Assembly: GCA_964536565.1 (NCBI GenBank)
Contig: CAZHXK010000001.1
Span: 1-46,502 of the forward strand
Direction: 5' to 3'
Length of the DNA: 46,502 nucleotides
Source of the DNA: GCA-002688135 sp964536565
GTDB taxonomy: Bacteria; Patescibacteriota; Patescibacteriia; Magasanikbacterales; GCA-002688135
Shown: positions 38,702 through 46,502 of the stretch, piece after piece
How the letters are laid out: each line of letters opens with the position of its first letter
Position numbering within the stretch: the stretch's first letter is position 1
The notes under the pieces: model-generated
What the model was told of the DNA's origin: nothing
Seen by the model: the letters and a program-made list of their open reading frames with translations, nothing else
Databases searched by the model: none
Made by a program: the position numbers and the translations under genes

Positions 38702-41700
38702 CTATGAACCCTTTCCAGCTCCATAGTATCCACCCGGCTCTGGCATAAGAGGAGGTTTTGGTTTTGCATCATCTTGCTCAGCCTTGTCTACATCTGGCTT
38801 ATGCGATCCAAACAGATCATCTGGGTCATTCGGGTCATGTGGCTGAGGCGGTGTTTTTGGTTCTTGAGGTGGCTCTGTACGCGGCTGTGGCGGAGTAGTT
38901 GCTGGTTTTACTTCAGCTGGTGCGGGTGGTGGTACAGCATCAACATTCGCTGTATTCCCACCTGGCGTAGATCCATCGCGTCTCATCATCACCTTTTCCC
39001 CGATAACCGTTGGCTCCTTCTTACTTGTCAGGTCAAATACACCTGACTTTTTCTTCTCAAACCCCTTTTTCTCGTACGTAACGTAATATTTTTTTTGTGA
39101 CGCAAGAAAGGCATATCGTCCCTTTGCATCTGTCAGCTGAGTATCGAGCAGTTTGTTATATTCTGTATCGAAGATACGAGCAACTGCATAGCGCAGGGGT
39201 TTTCTGATCTTCGCGTCAAATACAACACCCCACTCCTTTGGTTTTGGAGGGTATGCAAGTCTGCGAATAAGGAAGAATAGTACAAGATGAGCAACGAAGA
39301 TTGAAACTGTTTTTATAGATGGAATGATAAAGACAGAGACAAGTGCGAGTATGATTCCTGAAAGCGAAATTGCAACCTGCACCTTTCGTGACACCGCCCT
39401 CAGCATAAGCTTCTTGATTGAATCTTGCGTTGCTTCGCTTGGATCCATCGGAATGTTTGGTGCAATACGATATGCCTCTCCCTCAACCGTTATGTCTTCC
39501 GAGTGGTACACATCCGCGAATCGACCATCAACATTATTTCCCACTTTCACATACCTTGATGGATAGCTAAATGCATTCTTCTGAACCTCGAGTCGGTAGA
39601 CACCACGATCAACGAAGAACGCAAATCTCCCGAGTTTGTCTGTAATTTTTGTTCGTTTAATTTTTCCCGTCTCCACATCGACCAACCGGACGAATGCGAG
39701 ATCGATCGGATTTTTAGTAAGTGCATTATATACCACACCCCACCCCTTTCTCTTCCGTCGCTGAAGAAGTAGAAGTGGTTGAGTAAACATGAGCTGGAGA
39801 TACTGCAGTATCGCTGGTAAGCCGGTTGCAGCAACAGTATTCACCGCAATAGCAGTTGCAATTGTTGGCGCGACGGTCCCCTCTGTCGCTTTCTCAACGT
39901 CAGGGTTCTGCGCAAACTTTACTGTCTCACGAAGCGCTACCTTTGAACCGTACGTCACTTTTTTCCCAACGTTTTCTGATACATTCAGAATATTTTCAAG
40001 AAGTGGTGCGTCCGGGTCTATCACATCTATGAGCTTCTTAGGTATGCGCAATAAATCAAACGATCGATTAATAATATTATCCGAGCTATCAAATGGCTCC
40101 GATAACTCCTCTCTATGATCGGAGGCACTTACACGCAAACGATATCTCCCATTGGGCACCATGAATCCAAACAGTCCATTGTTAGACGTTATTGTTGGAT
40201 TTTTCTGTCCGAGTTTTACCACGTTGTACACGTCACCATTTCCGTCCGTCAGCGTCACTCGTGCTCCTGCATGAGGCGACAGTGTTCCGTCCGTCTTAGA
40301 TGACACTAATCCATACAGTGCTCCAGTGAGCGTGAACGAGACTTCATCTTCAGATCCGTCTGCATACGAGACAGTAACCGAGGAGGCTTCTTGGCCAGCT
40401 TTTTTTGTCAGTGTTGTGTGGTACGTGTCATCAGATTCCTCGAGTGTAAATATTTGCCCACCTGTGAACAGTGTTACTGAAGATACTTCTTTGTCTTTCT
40501 GCAGATTCTTCTTTGGTACAATCACTCCCACATCGAAGCCCGTGAGCACGACTATTTGATCATCGATCGGCTGAAGAGTGATCGTATGTGAGATTGTCGT
40601 AAAGGTAAGATCACCAATCCCAAACTCCCCCGTCCCCTCACCCGATGCTCCAGCAGCTTCATCTGCTCCACCAGCAGCATCGCCATCTTGGGGTGGCTCG
40701 AATGGAATCTCATCTGGGACACCTGGCCCCGGCTCGTCAGTCGGTGGAATCGCTTCATCGTCACATGCATCACCAATCCCATTTCCATCACTGTCGCTCT
40801 GATCAGGATTGTCAGCGAGCGGACAGTTGTCATCAGCATCTGGTACACCATCACCATCAGTATCTGTGACGGGTGGCTCAGTAATCTCTTCCAAATTTCT
40901 CATCACCATGGATCCAGATGAAAGATTGCCAGATGTGTCGCCCGCATAAGCAGCGAAATAGATTGGTTGTGGAAATGCCTGGTTCTTTGATAGAGAAATA
41001 ACTAGTTGAGATGACTCAGTTTGTAGTGTCGCTATGCTTACTCCGTCAGTTGGTCCTGTGAGCGCAGCATCGTATTTATATCGAAGTACCGTGGATCTGA
41101 AATCAGGAGCATTCGGATTCTTCCACGTGAGCACAGCTAACCAGACAAAGTTGTTCTGACCAATTGACTGCGGAAAGATTTGTACGTCAAAGTTGAGTAC
41201 ATTTGAAGGAGCCACATCATCCGGCGGCGTACTGAATGTCTTCTCCTGCAGCGTTCCATTTCCATCTTCGTCCTCTACATACACCTGAGCCGTATATGTT
41301 GAATTCGACACAAGGCCGACAAAGAATGCTGTGTGGTCATCACTCAGCCCCCCAGGCGCAGTACTTTCTGGGTCAATAAAATTTCCACCGGAATCTTTCA
41401 AGCGTATAATTGAAAAAGTTTTTTCATTCGTTTCGACAACAACTGCTGCCGTAGAGGCGGTGATATCAACGACGTTCATTACAATGATTTCTGGTCCTGT
41501 TTCGTCAGGTGTTTTGAATCGAATCACCTCAGTCTCTGCTTTGCCAAGCGAATTTTCCGCTGTAATAACGTAGTGATAAATCGTGTCTGGGAGGAGACCC
41601 GTGAGTGACACAACGTGTGATGTTACCTCAGGTGCCAGGTCTATAATAATATCGTCATACGGCGGAACTGGATCTATACCAAGCACAACCTTTGTTGGGA

Positions 41701-42565
41701 CGGGCGTGTTTGTTGTCCATGATAGTGTCCCTGATGTTCCATTTGTTGCCTTGAATGATGGATCGCTGATCACAGGAGGGACACCAAGCGTCGTCGCCGT
41801 AAACTCATGAACCTTTTTTTCATTATCAGTCCCTGAGGTAACTCTGATGTAATACAACGTCAGCGGATCGAGACCAGAAATAGTTACACCATGATTCGTT
41901 ACAAGTTCTTCAGAGACAGATACTCCAATCTCATATGAATCCGTTTTCCCAATCTCAAGTTTTGTTGTTGCGGACTTATTTGTCTCCCACGTGACTGATA
42001 TCTTGTTGGCCTCACTTACATCCGCAGTGGGGTTCTGAATCTCAAGAGGTACAAATCCTTCAGCAGGCATCTTAACAAGAATAGCCGTCTTCATCGCCTC
42101 CTCGTCATCTGTTTGAGAGCGCAGCCTTACGAAGTATGTTGCTTCTGGCGTCAGACCTGTAAGTGTATACGAATGATTGCTGACCAAGTCAACGTCTCCC
42201 ACTGTCGCAAGTTCGTAGTTGAGCGTCAGTCCGTAATCAACAATGGTATTAGATGCAATGTTTGTATTCCAGGTAAATCTAACAGATGATCCAGACAGTA
42301 ATGTTGTTTCAGCATTAGTGATTGCAAGTGGGAGAGGGCCAGCAGGAGCGGGACCACCAGGATCGGACGGTTCAGGAGCCGGTCCTCCACCCCCAGCTCC
42401 ACCAGTAACAGGCACCGTCGCCTCAACTGTAATGGTACCTGTACTTGTTGATGTAATTTGTGAATATGCAAGCTCTGTATCTGAAACCGATAGAGCTGCA
42501 TACATGAAGAATGCCAAGCAAACCCCTAGAAACGCAGGTAGAAATTTTCTCATGAGTGTAATCAT
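38702..42565 (-). CDS. Giant FN3 / thrombospondin-3 / carboxypeptidase-regulatory-like surface protein
   Basis: 1287 residues. Signal sequence at about 5-30. A Gly/Pro linker leads to four or five fibronectin type III-like domains (about 80-560; phrases VRFTWNTNIASNT, SVTWETNKSATTK, GTLSWTTNTPVPT, LDPLTLYYIRV). A calcium-binding thrombospondin type 3 repeat follows (about 572-605, DTDGDGVPDADDNCP). Then come carboxypeptidase-regulatory-like beta domains, one before and two after hydrophobic segments (about 905-940 and 1070-1110). The tail is Pro/Asp-rich (about 1190-1287). The membrane spans suggest that the last domains lie in another compartment than the FN3 part. Overlaps the upstream gene by ATGA, with AGGAGG just before. 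Confidence 0.8.
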   Translation of the reverse strand: MITLMRKFLPAFLGVCLAFFMYAALSVSDTELAYSQITSTSTGTITVEATVPVTGGAGGGGPAPEPSDPGGPAPAGPLPLAITNAETTLLSGSSVRFTWNTNIASNTIVDYGLTLNYELATVGDVDLVSNHSYTLTGLTPEATYFVRLRSQTDDEEAMKTAILVKMPAEGFVPLEIQNPTADVSEANKISVTWETNKSATTKLEIGKTDSYEIGVSVSEELVTNHGVTISGLDPLTLYYIRVTSGTDNEKKVHEFTATTLGVPPVISDPSFKATNGTSGTLSWTTNTPVPTKVVLGIDPVPPYDDIIIDLAPEVTSHVVSLTGLLPDTIYHYVITAENSLGKAETEVIRFKTPDETGPEIIVMNVVDITASTAAVVVETNEKTFSIIRLKDSGGNFIDPESTAPGGLSDDHTAFFVGLVSNSTYTAQVYVEDEDGNGTLQEKTFSTPPDDVAPSNVLNFDVQIFPQSIGQNNFVWLAVLTWKNPNAPDFRSTVLRYKYDAALTGPTDGVSIATLQTESSQLVISLSKNQAFPQPIYFAAYAGDTSGNLSSGSMVMRNLEEITEPPVTDTDGDGVPDADDNCPLADNPDQSDSDGNGIGDACDDEAIPPTDEPGPGVPDEIPFEPPQDGDAAGGADEAAGASGEGTGEFGIGDLTFTTISHTITLQPIDDQIVVLTGFDVGVIVPKKNLQKDKEVSSVTLFTGGQIFTLEESDDTYHTTLTKKAGQEASSVTVSYADGSEDEVSFTLTGALYGLVSSKTDGTLSPHAGARVTLTDGNGDVYNVVKLGQKNPTITSNNGLFGFMVPNGRYRLRVSASDHREELSEPFDSSDNIINRSFDLLRIPKKLIDVIDPDAPLLENILNVSENVGKKVTYGSKVALRETVKFAQNPDVEKATEGTVAPTIATAIAVNTVAATGLPAILQYLQLMFTQPLLLLQRRKRKGWGVVYNALTKNPIDLAFVRLVDVETGKIKRTKITDKLGRFAFFVDRGVYRLEVQKNAFSYPSRYVKVGNNVDGRFADVYHSEDITVEGEAYRIAPNIPMDPSEATQDSIKKLMLRAVSRKVQVAISLSGIILALVSVFIIPSIKTVSIFVAHLVLFFLIRRLAYPPKPKEWGVVFDAKIRKPLRYAVARIFDTEYNKLLDTQLTDAKGRYAFLASQKKYYVTYEKKGFEKKKSGVFDLTSKKEPTVIGEKVMMRRDGSTPGGNTANVDAVPPPAPAEVKPATTPPQPRTEPPQEPKTPPQPHDPNDPDDLFGSHKPDVDKAEQDDAKPKPPLMPEPGGYYGAGKGS

Positions 42566-43494
42566 ATCCTCCTCTTTTTTCGTTTTTTTCTATATAACCA
42601 TGCAAGGCCAGATACAATCAACACATAAGCTGCGGGTGCATGTAACATAAATCTTACCGACTGCTCCCTTTCTTCTGCCTGTCCATCAAGATCAATCGTG
42701 GCCTCAAATACACCGAATCGGAATGGGTTAAATACTGAGTACCAGAGACTGTCCGGGCTCCATGTTTGAGAAATTGTTCGATGAGATCCGGGTAGTACAA
42801 TTTCATCCGCATTATTTATAGTAACAACATGAGATGAGCCGCTGAAAATATTTTTTATTGAAACAACTCCTTTTGGTTGTATGTGAACATTTCCTGTATT
42901 TGTAATCACGAATGATATGTCATATGGCACACCAGTAACGCGAGTTGGTTGTACTGCTGGCTCAGTAACAGTCGCTGTGCGTGTAATATCACCTTCTACT
43001 GTTATAAAATATAAAATTCCAATCTCGTTCGATGATCTCACACTTGGTGAATTTCCTGGCGGTCTTGTCTTTGCGAACACAGCCGCATAATACCCCCCCG
43101 GTTCGGCATGTGGCGGAATAGTAACCGACACATCAACAGGTATTGTTTCCCCCGCATCCATCGCAACCCCGGACTGAGGTACGCTTATCCAAGGCACCGG
43201 GACATCTCGATTGTTCGTAGAGAATTCTGGCACACCCTCAACTTCCCCCGCCTCAAACGCACGAACAGTAAAGACAACCTCCTCTAAAAACTGCTCGTCA
43301 TTTTTGAGTTGTATAGTCATCGTGTGAACACTCCCCGGCTCCCCTTCGATCGCATGCATGAATGGTGAAATAGTGAGCGCGCTGACCTGCGTTGGAATAC
43401 AACTCATCATTCCCAACGCCCCAACAACTATCCACATGAGTGGATGCATCTTTTGCACAGGGTGTGGATTTTTTTTTGCCTCAAATTTCAACAT
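42562..43494 (-). CDS. DUF916-like secreted protein with C-terminal membrane anchor
   Basis: A 310-residue protein. Signal region at residues about 16-40, then ALTISPFMHAIEGEPGSVHTMTIQLKN, PPHAEPGGYYAAVFAKT and GILYFITVEGD. This is the pattern of DUF916/Ig-like proteins that accompany WxL surface proteins in Gram-positives. A second Ig-like domain spans about 190-275. A membrane helix (about 283-300) and a basic tail RKKRKKRR end the chain. It lies in an operon between a small secreted beta protein and the FN3 giant, so it probably helps assemble the surface layer. An alternative start is M17. Confidence 0.75.
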   Translation of the reverse strand: MLKFEAKKNPHPVQKMHPLMWIVVGALGMMSCIPTQVSALTISPFMHAIEGEPGSVHTMTIQLKNDEQFLEEVVFTVRAFEAGEVEGVPEFSTNNRDVPVPWISVPQSGVAMDAGETIPVDVSVTIPPHAEPGGYYAAVFAKTRPPGNSPSVRSSNEIGILYFITVEGDITRTATVTEPAVQPTRVTGVPYDISFVITNTGNVHIQPKGVVSIKNIFSGSSHVVTINNADEIVLPGSHRTISQTWSPDSLWYSVFNPFRFGVFEATIDLDGQAEEREQSVRFMLHAPAAYVLIVSGLAWLYRKKRKKRRI

Positions 43495-43545
43495 ACTTTC
43501 ATCTATGTATTTTTTATCCCCTCTTTATACACTCGTTTCTCCCAC

Positions 43546-44196
43546 TCAAAAGTTCACTACAGTCGAGATCGTAATTGTGTGTGCATATGTTCCAACTTCA
43601 GTTCCTTCTGATATAGCCGCCTTAAATGTAATCGTAGTTAGTTCTGCTGTTGTAGGAACACTTGAAGATGCAATAGTAAGTAGTGCCGTTGTTATGGGTA
43701 TATCCCTTGTGTTCCACGAACCAGACGTCCCCGAGGTCCTGAACCCATACTCTTCACTTCCAGCAGATACAGTGAAGTCCCCCACATCGTCAATATCATT
43801 ATCTCCACTTCGAAGCTGTCCGTCCTCTGACATTTTTACTGTATAGCCCGCAATAGCATCAGTCGTTACTCTCACTCCGTTATTCTTCTCACTAACCGTA
43901 TCTGTTGACAGCTCAAGAAAATCGAGAGCTGGACGATCTATCGTGGCTGTCAAAATTCCATCCTGAAATGAACCAATCAACCCATCTACAAGTTGGTAGT
44001 TTGTGGAAGTCGAAGTTTCATCTGCAATCTCCCCCGTCGCATCAATGAGATCGTAGTTTGTAGAGGTTGAGTTGTTTCCAGACGTGAACGAATCCAGCTG
44101 AATGCGGAAGTTTGCGGACGTCATATTTGCTGCCCATACCGAGTATGGGATCATCAACATAACGAGTATTGCCAGTAGTAAAATTGGTTTCTTCAT
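43546..44196 (-). CDS. Secreted beta-sandwich protein (WxL-like)
   Basis: A 216-residue protein with a clear signal peptide (KKPILLLAILVML, cleavage after VWA). The mature N-terminus repeats STSTNYDLIDATGEIAD and STSTNYQLVDGLIGSF. The C-terminal domain (about 90-216) ends TITFKAAISEGTEVGTYAHTITIS, the beta pattern of WxL-type or S-layer-like subunits, although the W-x-L motifs themselves are not seen. The start at 44196 is 10 nt after the regulator's stop. A TATAAT box (about 44203-44208) may give it its own leaderless transcript. It is probably an abundant surface subunit. Confidence 0.7.
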   Translation of the reverse strand: MKKPILLLAILVMLMIPYSVWAANMTSANFRIQLDSFTSGNNSTSTNYDLIDATGEIADETSTSTNYQLVDGLIGSFQDGILTATIDRPALDFLELSTDTVSEKNNGVRVTTDAIAGYTVKMSEDGQLRSGDNDIDDVGDFTVSAGSEEYGFRTSGTSGSWNTRDIPITTALLTIASSSVPTTAELTTITFKAAISEGTEVGTYAHTITISTVVNF

Positions 44197-44206
44197 ATGA
44201 ATTATA

Positions 44207-44965
44207 TTATATCTCAGATGCATCCCAAAGCACATTCCATAGGGATTTGAGCTGGCCAACCACCATGCCGTCAGACATATATGTAATGTGGTACACTCCC
44301 GCTCTCTTAAACATATAGATGACTGTCTCCCCTAGTATGATGCTGTTTGTCGGAAATAACTCGACCCCATTCCAACGTCGAACATGCAGCGGTGGTTGAT
44401 GCACAGCCATGTCCTGGGTTTGCTTTTCCTTACTAAACGATAGAATGTGCACTGGAACTCCAATGTCGTGCGTCAGCGCTAAGTCCTGGAGAATCTCGAC
44501 GAACGGAATAGCCGTTCGCTTATCTGCATAGGCCCATCCCACAAGGGCGGTCATAGGTTGGGCGCCGATAAGTGACATAAACTTTTCGGATATATGTGAA
44601 ACAGCTAGGTCTAATGAATCAAACTGGTGTCGTGATGCGTATTGATACGAATCCTCCGCATCAAGTTGATCAATAACCCGTTGGGTGGCCTGTCTCTTTT
44701 CTTTCACTATCGCATCTTCCTTTTGTACGAGTGATTCAAGCACATGAGGTGACTGAGAAGTGAGAGATGTTCCGGATGTACTGACAACCATAGAGATCAG
44801 ACCCTTCTTAGATAACTCCTTTGCTGAACTATATACCGTCGTTCTGTTAATGCCGGTTGCTCCTGCAACCTCTGTTGGAGTTGAAGTACCAGAATTGAGC
44901 AGCCATGTGTACATGGCTGCTTCTGTTTTTGTCAGTCCGACTGTAATGAGATCTTGTTCAAGCAT
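44207..44965 (-). CDS. TrmB-family transcriptional regulator
   Basis: A 252-residue regulator. The N-terminal winged helix has LTKTEAAMYTWLLNSGTSTPTEVAGATGINRTTVYSS (read as TrmB HTH; recognition helix around NRTTVYSS), then a coiled coil (about 85-125) and an effector domain ending QLKSLWNVLWDASE, the same ending style as the fragment at 19.8 kb. It heads the surface operon and probably controls it and itself. The ATG at 44965 begins at the family's usual MLEQ; a start at 45034 would lie in the leader inverted repeat. The leader of about 84 nt has two hairpins. Confidence 0.82.
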   Translation of the reverse strand: MLEQDLITVGLTKTEAAMYTWLLNSGTSTPTEVAGATGINRTTVYSSAKELSKKGLISMVVSTSGTSLTSQSPHVLESLVQKEDAIVKEKRQATQRVIDQLDAEDSYQYASRHQFDSLDLAVSHISEKFMSLIGAQPMTALVGWAYADKRTAIPFVEILQDLALTHDIGVPVHILSFSKEKQTQDMAVHQPPLHVRRWNGVELFPTNSIILGETVIYMFKRAGVYHITYMSDGMVVGQLKSLWNVLWDASEI

Positions 44966-44977
44966 GGAAAATCTCGA

Positions 44978-44993
44978 CCCAGCTAGCGCTGGG
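44978..44993 (-). promoter_or_regulatory. Leader hairpin before the TrmB-like gene
   Basis: CCCAGC-GCTA-GCTGGG, perfect 6-bp stem 13 nt upstream of the start codon. Confidence 0.5.
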
Positions 44994-45011
44994 CTCTGTT
45001 TAGACTCTGCC

Positions 45012-45043
45012 AGATAGTGTTGAACCCATTTCAACAGCTATCT
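45012..45043 (-). promoter_or_regulatory. Inverted repeat in the TrmB leader, operator-like
   Basis: AGATAG-CT-GTTGAA-N5-TTCAAC-A-CTATCT: twelve paired bases just after the expected transcript start. Confidence 0.5.
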
Positions 45044-45055
45044 ATTTGTAAATTT

Positions 45056-45064
45056 AGTATAGCA
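45056..45064 (-). promoter_or_regulatory. Extended -10 promoter of the TrmB/surface operon
   Basis: TGCTATACT on the minus strand (TATACT at 45056-45061). Confidence 0.6.
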
Positions 45065-45201
45065 TACTCGCGCTCATAGTCATATTGTTGGAGTCGCTTC
45101 AACACTCAGTATGTGTAAGTTTAGCGAAATTTCATATCTAGTGAGGCCTCCTATGATGCTGGCCGTTGAAGGACTTCCAACACCAGCTGCAAACCAATTA
45201 C

Positions 45202-45227
45202 TATAGTGCCTGAACGTACACTATAAT
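45202..45227 (+). promoter_or_regulatory. -10 box with overlapping inverted repeat
   Basis: TATAGTG (45202-45208)-N10-CACTATA (45219-45225) overlaps TATAAT (45222-45227), upstream of the 45-residue peptide gene. Confidence 0.45.
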
Positions 45228-45289
45228 AGACACTTAAGTTCCGACATGATTAGATGATCATGAACTAACGACTGATCGAGGTGACTGCA

Positions 45290-45427
45290 TTGATACGCGG
45301 CGTTACAGGTCTTCTCTTTACTCTTACCGGACTTACATGGACCATCAGCGGCAATATACCTGTCGGAATGATGTTTATAGCATTGGGTCTGATCTTTGCA
45401 GCACCTTATAACACCGATGATGACTAG
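45290..45427 (+). CDS. 45-residue membrane peptide
   Basis: TTG at 45290 follows GAGGTG by about 7 nt and opens 45 codons to a TAG at 45425. The product has two short hydrophobic segments (residues about 4-20 and 24-39) around a Gly-rich turn (TISGNIPVG) and an acidic end (YNTDDD). A TATAAT box with an operator-like repeat lies 63 nt upstream. Its stop codon abuts the parS-like site. No family recognised. Confidence 0.5.
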   Translation: MIRGVTGLLFTLTGLTWTISGNIPVGMMFIALGLIFAAPYNTDDD

Positions 45428-45443
45428 TGATTCACGTGAAACA
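45428..45443. other. parS: parS-like site (ParB centromere)
   Basis: TGATTCACGTGAAACA matches the bacterial parS consensus TGTTTCACGTGAAACA at 15 of 16 positions, including the CACGTG core. This is the ParB-loading site used in chromosome segregation and usually lies near the origin. Confidence 0.75.
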
Positions 45444-45680
45444 CCACCTTGAATCTCCTAGCTGACCATACCTGCTGCGTATTCCAGATGCTTTCTCTAT
45501 ATGCCATTGCGTAAGCTCATGCCTGATTCGCATCCAGAGTTCATAACTCTCGATGCTTTTGCTCTGAGCTTGAGGCCAGGCATACCTGAGCATTCAGTAA
45601 GACAGTCTTTCACCTGGATCTCGGACAGAATTGTGCTTGTTATAACCAGTCGTAAAGTGTCATGTCGCAACATCGAATCA
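45444..45680. other. Intergenic region without a recognisable gene
   Basis: A 64-codon frame at 45501-45695 has no ribosome site and runs into the tRNA terminator. I see nothing else convincing. Confidence 0.4.
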
Positions 45681-45705
45681 AAAAATCGGCTATGAGCCGA
45701 TTTTT
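45681..45705 (-). terminator. Terminator of tRNA-Arg
   Basis: AAAAATCGGC-TCATA-GCCGATTTTT, T-run on the minus strand and symmetric on the plus strand. Confidence 0.85.
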
Positions 45706-45724
45706 CTTTCGTTGATTTTATAAG

Positions 45725-45797
45725 TGTCCCCAAGAGGAGTTGAACCTCTATTTCCACCTTAGGAGGGTGGCACTCTATCCGGTTGAGTTATGGGGAC
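45725..45797 (-). tRNA. tRNA-Arg (CCT)
   Basis: Acceptor GTCCCCA/TGGGGAC, D-arm ACTC/GAGT, anticodon stem CCACC/GGTGG with loop CTCCTAA giving anticodon CCT, T-arm AGAGG-TTCAACT-CCTCT, discriminator A, no encoded CCA. Confidence 0.95.
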
Positions 45798-45804
45798 TCA
45801 ATAT

Positions 45805-45820
45805 TGTTTCGTGTGAAACG
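45805..45820. other. Degenerate parS-like palindrome
   Basis: TGTTTCGTGTGAAACG keeps 13 of 16 consensus parS positions. It lies in the tRNA-Arg upstream region, so it could also be an operator. Confidence 0.45.
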
Positions 45821-45909
45821 ATTCCTAAGTGATCATCGTGTCGGCTCGTACCCTGACGTATAGAGCTAATTATATCTGAGCTTGATCCGCACTCAGTTAA
45901 CAGTACTAG

Positions 45910-45930
45910 TGTGAAACACTTCGTGAAACA
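45910..45930 (+). other. Two parS half-sites
   Basis: TGTGAAACA (45910-45918) and CGTGAAACA (45922-45930), 12 bp apart in direct orientation. Confidence 0.4.
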
Positions 45931-46006
45931 CTTTGGTAAGCCTGTTTAAATTTACCCATGTTCAATGCCTCGAATCAGGCAGATCCAGGCAATTTTCGAT
46001 TCATGT

Positions 46007-46012
46007 TATAAT
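46007..46012 (+). promoter_or_regulatory. -10 box of rmuC (leaderless)
   Basis: TGT-TATAA-T: TATAAT at 46007-46012, only 8 nt before the ATG; no room for a Shine-Dalgarno. Confidence 0.6.
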
Positions 46013-46020
46013 GTTGCCCT

Positions 46021-46502
46021 ATGAATACTCTTCTCATCATTTCACTTTTCGCGAGTCTTGTGGTCGCTGGTCTCGTACTCTTTGTTCTTCGAGAACTTCG
46101 CTCTCTTCAACAGACGCGTCTTAATGATAAATCATCTGAACTGCTAAATCAAAACGTTCAGGCGATGCACCAGAGGCTCGATGCTGCTACAAAAATTCTT
46201 CATGATCGATTAGATGCATCTCATAAGACGATGCTGAATAGCCACGATGCGATGTCTAAGTTGATGGGGGATGTTGGACAGGAGTTGGGCTCAGTAAAAG
46301 AGATAGGACATCAGCTTTCCAAGTTTCAAGAGTTTCTCCGATCCCCAAAACTACGTGGAAATCTCGGTGAACACATTCTGTATGACTCTCTCTCTAAAAT
46401 CCTACCCAAAGAGAGCTTTAAGCGCCAACACACATTTAAGACTGGAGCGTGCGTAGATGCCCTGATTGTGACTAATAAGGGCCATATTCCTATTGATTCT
46501 AA
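46021..46502 (+). CDS. rmuC: DNA recombination protein RmuC (3' partial)
   Basis: The first 160 residues are visible before the window ends. A membrane helix (residues 3-22) is followed by a long coiled coil (about 25-100, Q/L/D/H-rich). The conserved start of the nuclease-like domain follows: LRGNLGEHILYDSLSKILP and TGACVDALI, with the D of VDA in the expected metal position. RmuC limits DNA inversions and recombination; recent work on the family treats it as a nuclease. The ATG at 46021 follows TATAAT by 8 nt, so the transcript is probably leaderless. Confidence 0.9.
   Translation, partial: MNTLLIISLFASLVVAGLVLFVLRELRSLQQTRLNDKSSELLNQNVQAMHQRLDAATKILHDRLDASHKTMLNSHDAMSKLMGDVGQELGSVKEIGHQLSKFQEFLRSPKLRGNLGEHILYDSLSKILPKESFKRQHTFKTGACVDALIVTNKGHIPIDS

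Noticed and set aside
45501..45695. 64-codon frame before tRNA-Arg
   Set aside because: No start signals, and its end lies in the tRNA terminator hairpin.

Overview
The window reads as a piece of a Candidate Phyla Radiation / Patescibacteria chromosome, most likely Parcubacteria-like. This is inferred from gene content: archaeal/eukaryal-type tRNA modification enzymes (Elp3, a Trm9-like methylase, a Trm11/Trm-G10-like methylase), TrmB-type regulators, a minimal LspA, very large FN3 and beta-propeller surface proteins, a DUF5684-type membrane protein, and tRNA genes without encoded CCA. TGA, TAA and TAG all act as stops, so genetic code 11 fits. Both ends cut genes: a deoxyribosyltransferase-like gene on the left and rmuC on the right.

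Layout. 0-6 kb: LivF-type ABC ATPase, small hypotheticals, a probable structured RNA (2.6-3.0 kb), tRNA-Pro, an NlpC/P60 hydrolase and glutamate dehydrogenase. 6-10.4 kb: two paralogous membrane proteins, a CHAP amidase that runs into a LysM segment, and a ClpP-fold protein. 10.4-12.5 kb: three proteins built from a repeat of about 55 residues that I do not recognise. 12.5-15 kb: divergent Trm9-like methylase and Elp3. 15-27.6 kb: mostly minus-strand accessory genes (histidine phosphatase, tRNA-Gly, SDR, membrane proteins, Band-7 lipoprotein, a NADAR operon, a RanBP2-zinc-finger membrane protein), plus a damaged TrmB/CoaB junction with CoaC, and a cold-shock protein. 27.6-28.5 kb: a DnaA-box cluster and a second structured RNA. 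28.6-31.3 kb: dksA-like, lspA, trm11-like and a histidine phosphatase. 31.4-31.75 kb: hairpin-rich extragenic repeat. 31.8-45 kb: ychF with Nudix, a dual-specificity phosphatase, and a cell-surface block (LVIVD propeller protein; TrmB regulator, secreted beta protein, DUF916-like protein, FN3/TSP3 giant). 45.3-46.5 kb: a 45-residue membrane peptide, a parS-like cluster, tRNA-Arg and rmuC.

Regulation. Many transcription units carry an almost perfect TTGACA-17 bp-TATAAT-like promoter, and intrinsic terminators are plentiful. A subset of accessory genes also shares a GATC(A/T)TTA-like element that usually begins 8-10 nt after the -10 box, and most of these have a strong Shine-Dalgarno sequence. 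Housekeeping and surface genes mostly lack both. This suggests a coordinated regulon of accessory genes. The DnaA boxes at 27.8 kb and the parS-like sites at 45.4-45.9 kb together suggest the window lies in the replication-origin domain.
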